Of a stretch of DNA of 41,939 bases, positions 16,705 through 24,276 are shown piece by piece. The notes under the pieces are model-generated. The model did not search any database and was not told where the DNA came from. It was given only the letters and a program-made list of their open reading frames with translations. The stretch covers positions 1-41,939 of the forward strand of contig LBQR01000029.1 of NCBI GenBank assembly GCA_000990945.1, read 5' to 3'. The stretch's first letter is position 1; every line of letters starts with the position of its first letter. The position numbers were made by a program, and so were the translations under genes. This DNA is from Candidatus Moranbacteria bacterium GW2011_GWF2_35_54 (lineage in GTDB: Bacteria > Patescibacteriota > Minisyncoccia > Moranbacterales > UBA9337).

Positions 16705-17352
16705 ATGTTTGTAATTAAACAAATGGAATTACGCGCAGCTAAATATCCAGATGTGATTTCATTGGCTCAAGGGGTACCAAATTTTGATACTCCTGAGTGT
16801 ATTAAACGCAGAGTGGAATTGGCTTTAAAAAGAGGGATTGTCGCCAAATATTCGCTTTCTCCTGGAATTTCTGAATTGCGAGAATTAATCGAATTAAAAT
16901 TAGCCCAAGAGAATATGTTTTATGATTGGGAAAAAGAAATTCTGATTACCGCTGGGTCGATTGAAGGAATCACGGCGACAATTTTAGCGCTTACAAATCC
17001 AGGAGACGAAATTATTATCCCTCAGCCAACCTATACTTCTTATCGGGAAGTAATAACTTTGGCTGGTTGCACTCCGGTTTTTGTAGCGCTGGACGAAGGA
17101 AAAGGCTGGGCTTTTGATCTGGAAAAATTTAGGCAAGCGATTACACCCAAGACCAAAGCGATTTTTTATTGTAATCCTAATAATCCCACAGGGACCATTT
17201 ATAGTAAGGAACAATTATTAGGATTAGCCAAGCTGGCCCAGGAACATGATTTGTTTTTAATTTCGGATGAAGTGTATAAAGATTTTCTTTTTGAGGAAAA
17301 CCAAAAAATTTTTAGTTTAGCGGAAATTCCTTTTCCAAATCTTATGCCATGA
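16705..17352 (+). pseudogene. Class I/II aminotransferase, N-terminal part (gene broken)
   Basis: 215 codons of a PLP-dependent aminotransferase. It has YPDVISLAQGVPNFDTP, the ITAGSIEGI cofactor-phosphate region, QPTYTSY, CNPNNPTGTIY and LISDEVYKDF. The frame runs into a stop at 17350-17352, just where the SFSK motif should come. The N-terminus begins close to AAKYPDVISL and may lack about ten residues. Reading shifts to the other frame at about 17323-17330, with a few codons missing. Confidence 0.8.
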
Positions 17353-17831
17353 CCGGTTGGCGAGTGGGTTATCTCCATAGCGATGAAAGTATTATCAGAG
17401 AAATTCTTAAAGTTCATGATTCTTTGGTAACTTGCGCGCCGGTTATTTCTCAGTACGCTGCCATGGGAGCTTTGGAGATGGGGGATAAGGATTTAATTGA
17501 AATGAATCAAGAATATAAAAAGAGAAGAGATTTAATTTGCAATCATCTGGACGATATGGCTCATATTTTTTCGTATGTCCGGCCGGAGAGCGCGTATTTT
17601 GTTTTTCCAAAAATATTGCTAGATAATATTGACTATATAGATAATGATCATAGTGGAAGTTTATCTTGGAAGTTCGCCTTAAATTTATTGGAAAAAACCA
17701 AAGTAGCCGTAGTTCCTGGCGTAGCCTTTGGCCCTAACGGCGAAGGACATATTCGAATGAGCTTTGGACGAAGTGAAGAGGATATAAATAAGGCATTTGG
17801 AAGAATGAAGAGATTCTTCAAGGCGTTGTAG
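17349..17831 (+). pseudogene. Class I/II aminotransferase, C-terminal part (gene broken)
   Basis: This frame holds MTGWRVGYLHSDESI and the C-terminal domain ending VAVVPGVAFGPNGEGHIRMSFGRSEEDI, with the arginine that binds the substrate carboxylate. The catalytic lysine lies in the same frame just upstream: 17328-17351 reads SFSKSYAM, with the Lys codon at 17337. A protein started at 17349 would therefore lack the PLP-binding lysine. With the preceding part this is a single gene of about 380 codons. Confidence 0.8.
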
Positions 17832-17883
17832 ATGTTAAAAATGTCGTAATTGTTCTAATTATAATCGTAAGCAATTCTCTCGG

Positions 17884-18010
17884 TGTCATTTCGACCGAAT
17901 AAATTTATGTACTCATAAATTTAGGAGTGGAGAAATCTAAGTATTCTATAAATTGAGATTCCTCCATTTCCAAATCTTTGGGTACAAAGTTTTGTTCAGT
18001 CGGAATGACA
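17884..18010. repeat. Family A repeat, complete reference copy
   Basis: A 127-bp element with ends TGTCATTTCGACCGAATAAA and CAGTCGGAATGACA. It has the inner pair GGAGTGGAGAAATCT and GAGATTCCTCCA and two loop-marked hairpins: TAAATTTAT/ATAAATTTA around GTACTC (17900-17923) and AAATCTTTG/CAAAGTTTT around GGTAC (17972-17992). Confidence 0.85.
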
Positions 18011-18054
18011 GATAGAAAATGATTGTTTCAATGCTAAAATGTTAACGTGCTAAT

Positions 18055-18070
18055 CCGCCAGCTGGCGGAG
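18055..18070. repeat. CCGCCAGCTGGCGG palindrome
   Basis: A 14-bp GC-rich perfect palindrome embedded in TTAAAATG-type words. Further copies are at 10397-10412, 34806-34819 and 37498-37511, with a diverged one near 15925-15955. Several sit within 40 bases upstream of a start codon. Confidence 0.7.
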
Positions 18071-18086
18071 TTAAAATGGACGCCTT

Positions 18087-18824
18087 ATGAAAAAAATATT
18101 TAAAATTATACTTCAATATTACCTTAAAATTATCACTAAGATAGTTCTTTGGGTTCATCGCCCGATAGTTATCGCGGTAAGCGGAAGCGTGAATAAATCT
18201 TTTGTGAGAGATGAGATCAAAAGAGTTTTAGAAGTTCAAGGCAAGACAGTGCGGGCTAATCCAAAAAACTTCAATACGGAAATTGGGTTGCCCTTGGCGA
18301 TTTTAAACATCCAAAGCGGATATAATTCTTATCGTAGATGGTTGCCGGTTATTTTTAGTGCGTTTGGCGCAATTTTTCAGAAAAATTTTCCTAAATATTT
18401 GGTTTTAGAATTGGGTGTGGCGCAAAAAGGAGATATGCGTTATTTGCTCTCATTGGTGAAACCCAAAATTGCCATAGTAACAGAAATTACTCAGCGCTAT
18501 ATCGAATCTTTTTCGGGGATGGATAAATTGGTGGGTGAGTATGTTTATTTGGCCAAGAACATGAAAAAAGACGGTAAACTTATTTTAAATTGGGATAATG
18601 AAAAAGTGCGAAGTTTAAAAAAATATTCCAAGGCGCAGGTCTTGTATTTTGGCAGTAGTTCAATGGATGTCGACGGTGAAATAAAAGAAATTAAAAAAGA
18701 AACTGATGGTATAAAAGTTAAATTGCGTTATAAAAATAAAGAAAGTGAAATAAAAATAAAAAGATTTGGTACGCACCACGCTACTGCGGCGGTGGTAGGG
18801 CAAATGATAGGAGATATCATATAG
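18087..18824 (+). CDS. Mur ligase-like protein, truncated, with altered P-loop
   Basis: A 245-residue protein resembling the central ATPase domain of MurF-type ligases. After a hydrophobic N-terminus comes VIAVSGSVNKSFVRDEI where MurF has GS-x-GKTSTKE, then NFNTEIGLPLAIL, LVLELGVAQKGDM, IAIVTEI and ILNWDNEKV. It ends at FGTHHATAAVVGQMIGDII, where a full ligase would continue for more than 150 residues. The P-loop glycine before Lys is Asn and the following Thr is Ser. Probably not an active peptidoglycan ligase; a regulator or a decaying gene are both possible. Confidence 0.65.
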   Translation: MKKIFKIILQYYLKIITKIVLWVHRPIVIAVSGSVNKSFVRDEIKRVLEVQGKTVRANPKNFNTEIGLPLAILNIQSGYNSYRRWLPVIFSAFGAIFQKNFPKYLVLELGVAQKGDMRYLLSLVKPKIAIVTEITQRYIESFSGMDKLVGEYVYLAKNMKKDGKLILNWDNEKVRSLKKYSKAQVLYFGSSSMDVDGEIKEIKKETDGIKVKLRYKNKESEIKIKRFGTHHATAAVVGQMIGDII

Positions 18825-18906
18825 CATGTAACATAGAACATGGAACACGTAACATATGTCATAAGAATGGATAAAGGGGCAATGGATATGATATGAGGTT
18901 TTTATA

Positions 18907-18933
18907 TTAGCACTCGGACTTGACGAGTGCTAA
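18907..18933. promoter_or_regulatory. CIRCE operator (HrcA binding site)
   Basis: TTAGCACTC, nine bases, GAGTGCTAA: a perfect match to the CIRCE consensus. It overlaps the -35 box of the promoter at 18920-18947, so bound HrcA would block transcription of its own gene and any co-transcribed chaperone genes. Confidence 0.95.
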
Positions 18934-18947
18934 TTTTTTGTTATAAT
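18920..18947 (+). promoter_or_regulatory. Promoter of the hrcA heat-shock operon
   Basis: TTGACG (18920-18925) lies inside CIRCE, and TATAAT (18942-18947) follows after 16 bases. Transcription would start near 18954, leaving a leader of about 175 bases that contains the GGGGAGG-type repeat. Confidence 0.8.
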
Positions 18948-18967
18948 TAAATTATAGAAAATTAATT

Positions 18968-19110
18968 CTTCCTTTTCCTCCTCCCCTTGGAAAGGGGAGG
19001 TGCCTGAAAGGCGGAGGGGTTGGATCTTCATATAATCTAAAATATATTTTTTTATAAAAGTTAGTAAACCCCCTCCTTAACCCTCCCCCCTTGAGTACAA
19101 GAGAGAGAGG
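18968..19110. repeat. CCTCCCC/GGGGAGG intergenic repeat in the hrcA leader
   Basis: TCCTCCCCTTGG pairs with AAAGGGGAGG, followed by TGCCTGAAAGGCGGAGGGG, and at 19070-19110 a related block with CTTGAGTACAAG, the marked loop again (19093-19098). The TGCCTGAAAGGC core recurs, inverted, inside the trmD frame at about 40420-40446. Confidence 0.65.
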
Positions 19111-19131
19111 AATAAAGGAATTCTATAAAGT

Positions 19132-19887
19132 ATGAATAAGAGGCAAGAAAAAATTTTAGAATGCATCGTGGAAGAATATACTTCGACGGCTGTGCCAATT
19201 GGTTCAAAAGTTTTAGTAGAGAAATATGGAATTGATGCCAGTAGTGCCACAATTCGAAATGAGATGGTGGAGTTGGAGGAAATGGGTTATCTTTATCAAC
19301 CTCATATTAGCGCAGGGAGAATTCCTACTGACAAAGGCTATCGTTATTTCGTGGAAGAAATAATGAAAGATAGAGAATTGAGCAAAAAAGAGCAGATGAA
19401 ATTACAGGAGGAATTATTGAAGCTCAAAGCCAAAAATATGCGACTTTCCCGAACGAGTGCTAAATTACTTTCGGGTTTGACGGGCAACTTAGCGATTAGT
19501 GGAATATTAGACAAAGATGAATTTGATGATTTTGGGATGAGGGATTTGTTAAGTGAACCAGAGTTTCAAAAGCTGGATGATATTTGTCGCTTGACTGAAA
19601 CGATGGATTATATCGATGAGATGTTTGATAAAATTGTCAAAGAAATGAAAGAAGGGGAAACAAAAATATTTATTGGAGCTGAAAATCCGGTGGATAAGAT
19701 CTCCAATTGCTCCATGATTGTCTCGCCCTATAAATTAAAAAACGGCCAGCGGGGAGTCTTGGCCTTAATCGGTCCCAAGCGGATGAAATATGCCAAGAAT
19801 AAATCGTTGATTGAATATATAAAGAAGATGTTAGGTTCGGCAAATGTAATAGTGATGGTGGGTGGTATTAATATTTTGATATATTAA
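19132..19887 (+). CDS. hrcA: Heat-inducible transcription repressor HrcA (short form)
   Basis: A 251-residue repressor; the usual length is about 340. The N-terminal winged helix is well conserved (SSATIRNEMVELEEMGYLYQPHISAGRIPTDKGYRYFV), and the C-terminal GAF-like region retains NCSMIVSPYKLKNGQRGVLALIGPKRMKYAK. The dimerisation insert is mostly missing. It binds CIRCE and represses chaperone genes; a perfect CIRCE lies 200 bases upstream. The NUDIX-GrpE fusion and dnaK follow in the same direction, but dnaJ does not appear. Confidence 0.95.
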   Translation: MNKRQEKILECIVEEYTSTAVPIGSKVLVEKYGIDASSATIRNEMVELEEMGYLYQPHISAGRIPTDKGYRYFVEEIMKDRELSKKEQMKLQEELLKLKAKNMRLSRTSAKLLSGLTGNLAISGILDKDEFDDFGMRDLLSEPEFQKLDDICRLTETMDYIDEMFDKIVKEMKEGETKIFIGAENPVDKISNCSMIVSPYKLKNGQRGVLALIGPKRMKYAKNKSLIEYIKKMLGSANVIVMVGGINILIY

Positions 19888-19937
19888 AAAGATTGTTTAA
19901 TTTTAAGTTTAGAATTATTTGTAGAAATTTATTGATT

Positions 19938-20014
19938 TGTCATTGCGAGTAAATTTTGTACTCAAAATTTGCGTGGCACAGAAATTATGAGTACATAATT
20001 TCTTCGCAGAGACG
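19938..20014. repeat. Family B repeat, compact copy
   Basis: Only 77 bp long. TGTCATTGCGAG, a hairpin with arms AAATTTT and AAAATTT around GTACTC (19951-19970), GCGTGGCAC, a second hairpin with arms AGAAATTAT and ATAATTTCT around GAGTAC (19980-20003), and TTCGCAGAGACG. The unmarked central part of the longer copies is absent. Confidence 0.8.
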
Positions 20015-20036
20015 AGTTTAATTTAAAATTAATTTT

Positions 20037-20960
20037 ATGAAAAATAAAAAAATAGAAATGGAGATTGAGAAAGGTTGGCCAATACAGTTAACCGTTAAGG
20101 CTGTGGTTGTAAATAAGGACGGAAAAGTTCTGCTTCTAAAGAGAGCTGAAAAAGAAGTGACCAATAGTTCTAAGTATGATTTGCCAGGTGGAGGAATCGA
20201 AAAAGGTGAGACAATGGAAAAATCTCTCAAAAGAGAATTGGTGGAAGAATTAGGATTGGATAATGTCGAAATTGTTGGGGTAATTAGGGTGGGTGAATAC
20301 CCAGAGGGACATAAAAAATTTGATAGTTTAAAAGCTCTGAGATTTATCGCGCATTACAATGGCGGAGAAATAAAACTAAATCCTCGCGAGCATAGTGAAT
20401 TTGAGTGGCTCAATATCGATGAAGCGATAAAGAAACTAAATACTGGCGATGGTTTTGAAGAAGAAAAAATGGAAACTCTCAAAGCGGCCAAAAAATATCT
20501 GGAAATGGAAATGGCGCTGGATGGTTGGAAAAGAAGCTTGGCAGAGTTTGAAAATTATAAAAAAATGCAAGCCGAAAGCCAGAAAGATAGAATTCGTTAT
20601 GCGACTGAAAATATCGTAATGCAGATAATTCCTGTGATTGATAATTTCCATGTCTCCACCTCACATATTCCCGAAGATCAAAAAGATGGTGGCTGGGTAA
20701 CTGGAATAATGTATATTCAAAAACAACTGGAAAATGTGTTGGCAGAAAACGGAGTAGAGGAAATTAATTTAAAAGTTGGAGATAATTTTGATACTAAATA
20801 TTGCGAGGCCGTTTCGGATAATTGTTGTCATGATGAAAAATGCCAAGATGGTAAATGTGGAGAGAAGAAGAAATTTAAAAATAAGATAAAAAAAGTTATT
20901 TTAAAAGGTTATAAAATTGGTGATAAGGTTATCCGAGCTGCTCGAGTAATCGTAGAATAA
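20037..20960 (+). CDS. grpE: NUDIX hydrolase-GrpE fusion protein
   Basis: A 307-residue protein in one open frame. Residues about 12-150 form a NUDIX hydrolase with the full box GGGIEKGETMEKSLKRELVE plus ELG, so catalysis is plausible. Residues about 160-307 are GrpE, the nucleotide exchange factor of DnaK: WKRSLAEFENYKKMQ, IIPVIDNF, a beta domain with NFDTKYCEAV and the ending KGYKIGDKVIRAARVIVE. The usual long GrpE N-terminal coiled coil is replaced by the NUDIX end. A cysteine cluster (CC-H-x3-C-x4-C) sits in a loop of the GrpE beta domain. It lies between hrcA and dnaK. Small deletions elsewhere in this sequence leave open that a stop was lost. Confidence 0.88.
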   Translation: MKNKKIEMEIEKGWPIQLTVKAVVVNKDGKVLLLKRAEKEVTNSSKYDLPGGGIEKGETMEKSLKRELVEELGLDNVEIVGVIRVGEYPEGHKKFDSLKALRFIAHYNGGEIKLNPREHSEFEWLNIDEAIKKLNTGDGFEEEKMETLKAAKKYLEMEMALDGWKRSLAEFENYKKMQAESQKDRIRYATENIVMQIIPVIDNFHVSTSHIPEDQKDGGWVTGIMYIQKQLENVLAENGVEEINLKVGDNFDTKYCEAVSDNCCHDEKCQDGKCGEKKKFKNKIKKVILKGYKIGDKVIRAARVIVE

Positions 20961-20964
20961 AAAA

Positions 20965-21110
20965 AGACCCCCAAGAAGATAGCTATCTTCGAGGGGATCA
21001 GGGGGAGGTAGCAGGAAATGTAGCTGGCAGATTGAATGTTTTTATAGGAAGGGTAGGGGTAGAAGAGAATTTTCTCTTCAAAAAACATATTCAATGTGCC
21101 AGCTACCTAA
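20965..21110 (+). ncRNA. Unidentified structured region between grpE and dnaK
   Basis: A run of stems: GAAGATAGCTATCTTC (perfect palindrome, 20974-20989) inside a GACCCCC/GGGGATC stem, then a long hairpin 21021-21105 whose outer arms are TAGCTGGCA and TGCCAGCTA, continuing ATTGAAT/ATTCAAT and GTTTTT/AAAAAC, with an inner GAAGAGAA/TTCTCTTC stem. The 3' part GCTACCT can also pair with AGGTAGC at 21006, giving two alternative folds. It matches no RNA family I know. The first stem may simply terminate the grpE transcript. A family B repeat follows. Confidence 0.4.
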
Positions 21111-21180
21111 AGAGTAAGCCATTTGTATTAAAATGTCAAGTACGAAAACTCCTTACTAACCCCTAAGTCAAAAGCATGCC

Positions 21181-21298
21181 TGTCTTTGCGAGGAAGGTAC
21201 TCCTGACGCGGCAATCCAGTAGTGCATTAGATCTAGATGTGTTTTTAAGAGCTAGACTGCCACGTAAATTCTGAGTACAAAATTTACTCGCAGAGACG
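21181..21298. repeat. Family B repeat, complete copy upstream of dnaK
   Basis: TGTCTTTGCGAGGAAGGTACTCCTGACG at the left (AGGA and TCCT around GTAC) and GTAAATTCTGAGTACAAAATTTAC at the right, with an inverted CGGCAATCCAG and CTAGACTGCCACG pair between. Confidence 0.75.
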
Positions 21299-21362
21299 AG
21301 TAAAAAGATAATTTATCAAGTAATAATTAATAATAAAAAATAAGTAATAAAAGATTTTAACT

Positions 21363-21384
21363 AATTAACTTGCTAAGTTAATTG
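21363..21384 (+). promoter_or_regulatory. Perfect short hairpin in the dnaK leader
   Basis: AATTAACTT and AAGTTAATT with a 3-base loop, about 20 bases before the dnaK ATG. It could mask or expose the start region; there is no CIRCE or Shine-Dalgarno sequence here. Confidence 0.35.
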
Positions 21385-21402
21385 GCTAAAAGCTAAAAAA
21401 AT

Positions 21403-23325
21403 ATGGGTAAAATATTAGGAATTGATCTCGGAACTACTAACAGCGCGATGGCCATCGTGTCTGGTGGCAAGCCGGAAATAATTGAAAACAAAGAGGGAAA
21501 TCGAACCACACCATCAATGATTGCAATTAATAAAGGCGGAGAAAGATTAGTGGGACTTTTGGCCAAACGTCAAGCGGTAACTAACCATGAAAACACTTTG
21601 TTTTCGATCAAGCGTCTTATCGGAAGAAAGTTTGACGATAAAGATGTCCAAGAGGATATTAAATTAATGCCCTTTAAAATTTCTAAAGCAGCTAATGGCG
21701 GAATTAATGTAAAAATGGGAGATAAAGAGTATACTCCGCGAGAGATTTCAGCTATGGTTTTGCAAAAATTAAAAGCTGATGCCGAAGAAAAATTGGGAGA
21801 AAAAATCGAGGAAGCGGTGATCACTGTGCCGGCTTATTTCGATGATTCTCAAAGAAAAGAAACTAAAGAAGCCGGAAGAATTATCAACGAGCCGACCGCG
21901 GCTGCGCTAGCTTATGGTTTCGATAAAAAGAAAAATGAAAAAATTGCGGTTTATGATCTGGGTGGCGGGACTTTTGATATTTCGATTCTCGAAGTGGGCG
22001 ATGATACCGTAGAAGTTATTTCTACCAACGGAGATACTCATTTGGGAGGAGATGATTTTGATCAAGTTCTCATCAACTGGATAATTGACGAATTCAAAAA
22101 ACAAGAAGGTATTGATTTAAGTAAAGATAATTTGGCTCTGCAGAGAATTAAAGAATCAGCTGAAAAAGCTAAAATTGAACTTTCCACTGCTCAAGAAACT
22201 GAAATCAACCAACCTTTTATCACTACCGATGCCAATGGCCCCAAACATTTAGTGATGAAATTGACTCGTTCAAAAATGGAAGAATTAGTGGGAGATTTAG
22301 TAACTAAAACTATGGAGCCAGTCAGAAAAGCTCTTAAAGACGCAAAACTTGAAAATAAAGACATCAATGAAATTGTGATGGTGGGAGGAATGACTCGCAT
22401 GCCACTGGTACAAAAGAAAGTAGAAGAATTTTTTGGCAAGAAACCAAATTCAAGTGTGAACCCTGATGAAGTAGTGGCCATGGGAGCTGCTATCCAGGGG
22501 GGAGTATTGGCCGGTGATGTAAAAGATGTCTTGCTTCTTGATGTTACTCCGCTGACTTTGGGAATCGAAACCATGGGAGGAATTTCCACTCCACTTATCG
22601 AAAGAAATACGACTGTGCCAACTAAAAAATCTCAGATATTTTCTACGGCGGCTGATAACCAACCTAGTGTAGAAATTCATGTCTTGCAAGGAGAACGTGA
22701 AGTAGCGCAAGGTAATAAAACTTTAGGCAGATTTATCCTAGATGGTATTGCTCCATCTCCTCGAGGAATTCCGCAAGTAGAAGTAACTTTTGATATTGAT
22801 GCCAATGGAATATTGAGCGTGAGTGCTAAGGATAAAGCGACTGGCAAAGAACAATCAATTCGCATCGAAGCCTCTAGCGGAGTAAGCAAAGAAGAAATCG
22901 AAAGAATGAAACAGGATGCCGAGGCGCATGCCGAAGAAGATAAAAAACGTAAAGAAAAAGTCGAAGCGAAAAATATTGCCGAGAGTCTAGTTTACTCTAC
23001 TGAAAAAGCTTTGAAAGACTCGGGCGATAAGATTAGTGAAGATAAAAAGAAACCGGTCATTGAAAAAATGGAAGCGCTCAAGGAAGTTTTGAAAAAAGAA
23101 GAGTCGACTACGGAAGAAATTAAAAAAGCCACTGAAGAATTTTCAACCGAAGCCCAAAAGATTGGCGAAGAGCTTTATAAAGCCACTGCACCGCAAGAAG
23201 AGAATCCCGCCTCTGCTGAAGCTACGGGCGAGACAAAGACGGGCGAGACTAAGGAGGATAATGTAAAAGATGCGGAGACAGAACCAGCAAAAGATAGTGA
23301 ACCAAAAGATGGTGACAAGAAATAA
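21403..23325 (+). CDS. dnaK: Chaperone protein DnaK (Hsp70) with an eight-residue gap
   Basis: A 640-residue Hsp70. The ATPase domain has [24 protein letters not shown] and [11 protein letters not shown]; the substrate domain has [14 protein letters not shown]; the lid and an acidic, Thr/Glu-rich tail follow. One anomaly: near residue 160 the text reads [17 protein letters not shown], whereas Hsp70s have EAGRIAGLEVKRIINEP. Eight residues of a core strand are missing, in frame (24 bases near 21880), as if lost between two AGAATT copies. A family B repeat and a 21-base hairpin lie upstream. dnaJ is not adjacent. Confidence 0.96.
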   Translation: MGKILGIDLGTTNSAMAIVSGGKPEIIENKEGNRTTPSMIAINKGGERLVGLLAKRQAVTNHENTLFSIKRLIGRKFDDKDVQEDIKLMPFKISKAANGGINVKMGDKEYTPREISAMVLQKLKADAEEKLGEKIEEAVITVPAYFDDSQRKETKEAGRIINEPTAAALAYGFDKKKNEKIAVYDLGGGTFDISILEVGDDTVEVISTNGDTHLGGDDFDQVLINWIIDEFKKQEGIDLSKDNLALQRIKESAEKAKIELSTAQETEINQPFITTDANGPKHLVMKLTRSKMEELVGDLVTKTMEPVRKALKDAKLENKDINEIVMVGGMTRMPLVQKKVEEFFGKKPNSSVNPDEVVAMGAAIQGGVLAGDVKDVLLLDVTPLTLGIETMGGISTPLIERNTTVPTKKSQIFSTAADNQPSVEIHVLQGEREVAQGNKTLGRFILDGIAPSPRGIPQVEVTFDIDANGILSVSAKDKATGKEQSIRIEASSGVSKEEIERMKQDAEAHAEEDKKRKEKVEAKNIAESLVYSTEKALKDSGDKISEDKKKPVIEKMEALKEVLKKEESTTEEIKKATEEFSTEAQKIGEELYKATAPQEENPASAEATGETKTGETKEDNVKDAETEPAKDSEPKDGDKK

Positions 23326-23341
23326 ATTCTGAGAATATTAT

Positions 23342-23374
23342 TAAAGAGCGAGGTACAATACTTCGCTTTTTAAT
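23342..23374 (+). terminator. Terminator after dnaK
   Basis: AAAGAGCGA pairs with TCGCTTTTT around a short loop, then TAAT; it lies 17 bases after the dnaK stop. Confidence 0.7.
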
Positions 23375-23433
23375 TTCAAATTTTCAATTACAAATTTCAA
23401 ATAAAGTTCTAAATTTCCAATGTGTTTCCATCC

Positions 23434-23457
23434 CCCTCTCCTGTACTCGGGAGAGGG
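23434..23457. repeat. CCCTCTCC/GGAGAGGG hairpin with GTACTC loop
   Basis: The arms CCCTCTCC and GGAGAGGG belong to a GC-rich repeat type unrelated to families A and B, yet the loop is again GTACTC (23443-23448). Another GGGGAGAGGG follows at 23460. Confidence 0.65.
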
Positions 23458-23481
23458 TTGGGGAGAGGGTTAATCCCCGCA

Positions 23482-23592
23482 TGTCATTTCGACTAAATAA
23501 ATTTTTGTACTCGGAAATTTATGCATGGAGAAATCTCAAGTAAATATTGTTTGAGATCTCTCGACTTCACTATCGTTGCGCTCGAGATGACA
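23482..23592. repeat. Family A repeat copy
   Basis: Ends TGTCATTTCGACTAAATAAA and GCGCTCGAGATGACA. The left hairpin is imperfect: AAATTTTT and GGAAATTT around GTACTC (23507-23512). The right half has no marked hairpin but a CGACTTCACTATCGTTGCG variant, also seen at 27685-27710. Confidence 0.7.
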
Positions 23593-23611
23593 AGCCGCAA
23601 AATTTCTAAAA

Positions 23612-23640
23612 TTAAAAAGACGACCTTTTTAGGGGTCGCC
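23612..23640 (-). terminator. Minus-strand terminator of the zinc-ribbon gene pair
   Basis: Read on the minus strand, GGCGACC and GGTCGTC flank a 9-base loop and are followed by TTTTT. An AGCTTCAACGAAGC stem lies just before it. The terminator at 24209-24232 is built in the same way. Confidence 0.7.
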
Positions 23641-23667
23641 TCGGGGTGCTTCGTTGAAGCTTTGAGG

Positions 23668-23838
23668 TCATTGTTGGATCTCAAGATAACTTGCAAATGT
23701 CGCGTTGCAACGGCGACAATGGTATCTTTTTTCAGGATTCAAATATTCTTCGGGATTTGGGTTGGTTTCGACTGCTCTGTCTCTGCATAGTGGACAAATT
23801 ATTATGCTAGGTGGTTTTTTTCTGGTGGCGAAGGGCAT
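23668..23838 (-). CDS. 56-residue zinc-ribbon protein
   Basis: A small frame starting MPFATRKKPPSIIICPLCRD and ending with CRRCNATFASYLEIQQ. The CPLC ... CRRC spacing is that of a zinc ribbon. A GGAGAAG ribbon-gene ribosome-binding site sits eight bases before the ATG. It lies directly downstream of another zinc-ribbon gene on the same strand and before a terminator, so the pair is probably one unit. Function unknown; possibly a nucleic-acid-binding or rubredoxin-like protein. Confidence 0.65.
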   Translation of the reverse strand: MPFATRKKPPSIIICPLCRDRAVETNPNPEEYLNPEKRYHCRRCNATFASYLEIQQ

Positions 23839-23870
23839 GATAGCTTCTCCTTCTGCGGTAAAAAGTTCAG

Positions 23871-24074
23871 TTAAAAAGTAAGGTCACATCTTCCACAAGT
23901 CCACTCTTTGGTTATATCCAAGAAATAAAATGCTACTTCTCCGATGCCGAGATTGCTCTTAGCGACTGCCTTGCCAACCTGGTCATTAAAATGGCAATTA
24001 GGGCAGGTTGGAACGTCCATTTTTTTTACCGCGTTTCTGTTAACAGAGGCTACTAATATATTTTGTCCGCACAT
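23871..24074 (-). CDS. 67-residue zinc-ribbon protein
   Basis: The protein carries CPNCHF near residue 24 and CGRCDLTF at the C-terminus, with an aromatic FYFLDITKEW strand before the second pair: a zinc ribbon. It has a strong GGAAGGAG ribosome-binding site eight bases before the ATG and a TTGACG promoter upstream on the minus strand (about 24134-24170). I do not recognise the family. It is first in the pair with 23668-23838. Confidence 0.7.
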   Translation of the reverse strand: MCGQNILVASVNRNAVKKMDVPTCPNCHFNDQVGKAVAKSNLGIGEVAFYFLDITKEWTCGRCDLTF

Positions 24075-24138
24075 ATTGTTTCTCCTTCCAGATAAGGTTT
24101 AAGGTGCTATCAATATGATTCTAAACGTTAGTTATGTA

Positions 24139-24168
24139 TGATAGTATAAAACATACCAAAACGTCAAG
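24139..24168 (-). promoter_or_regulatory. Minus-strand promoter of the zinc-ribbon pair
   Basis: On the minus strand TTGACG is followed after 18 bases by TATCAT (or after 15 by TACTAT), about 60 bases before the 24074 start. Confidence 0.5.
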
Positions 24169-24208
24169 CGTTAGGGTTATTTTCATCAGCCTACTTTTAA
24201 AAATTTTA

Positions 24209-24232
24209 GGGGCGACTCTTTAGGAGTCGCCC
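24209..24232 (-). terminator. Minus-strand terminator after the 24277-24624 gene
   Basis: GGGCGACT and AGTCGCCCC form the stem; on the minus strand the sequence continues TAAAATTTTT. An AATGCTTCAATGAAGCAT hairpin lies just upstream, mirroring the arrangement at 23612-23640. Confidence 0.7.
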
Positions 24233-24276
24233 TGGTATGCTTCATTGAAGCATTTGGCCATAGTTTCAATCGGCTT

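Noticed and set aside
20965-21110. Signal recognition particle RNA or 6S RNA
   Set aside because: The GTAGCTGGCAG word resembles E. coli 4.5S RNA by chance, but the conserved SRP loop is absent and the layout does not fit 6S RNA.
23521-23790. Plus-strand frame of 89 codons
   Set aside because: It runs through half of a family A repeat and then antisense to the zinc-ribbon gene at 23668-23838, which has a real ribosome-binding site and motif.
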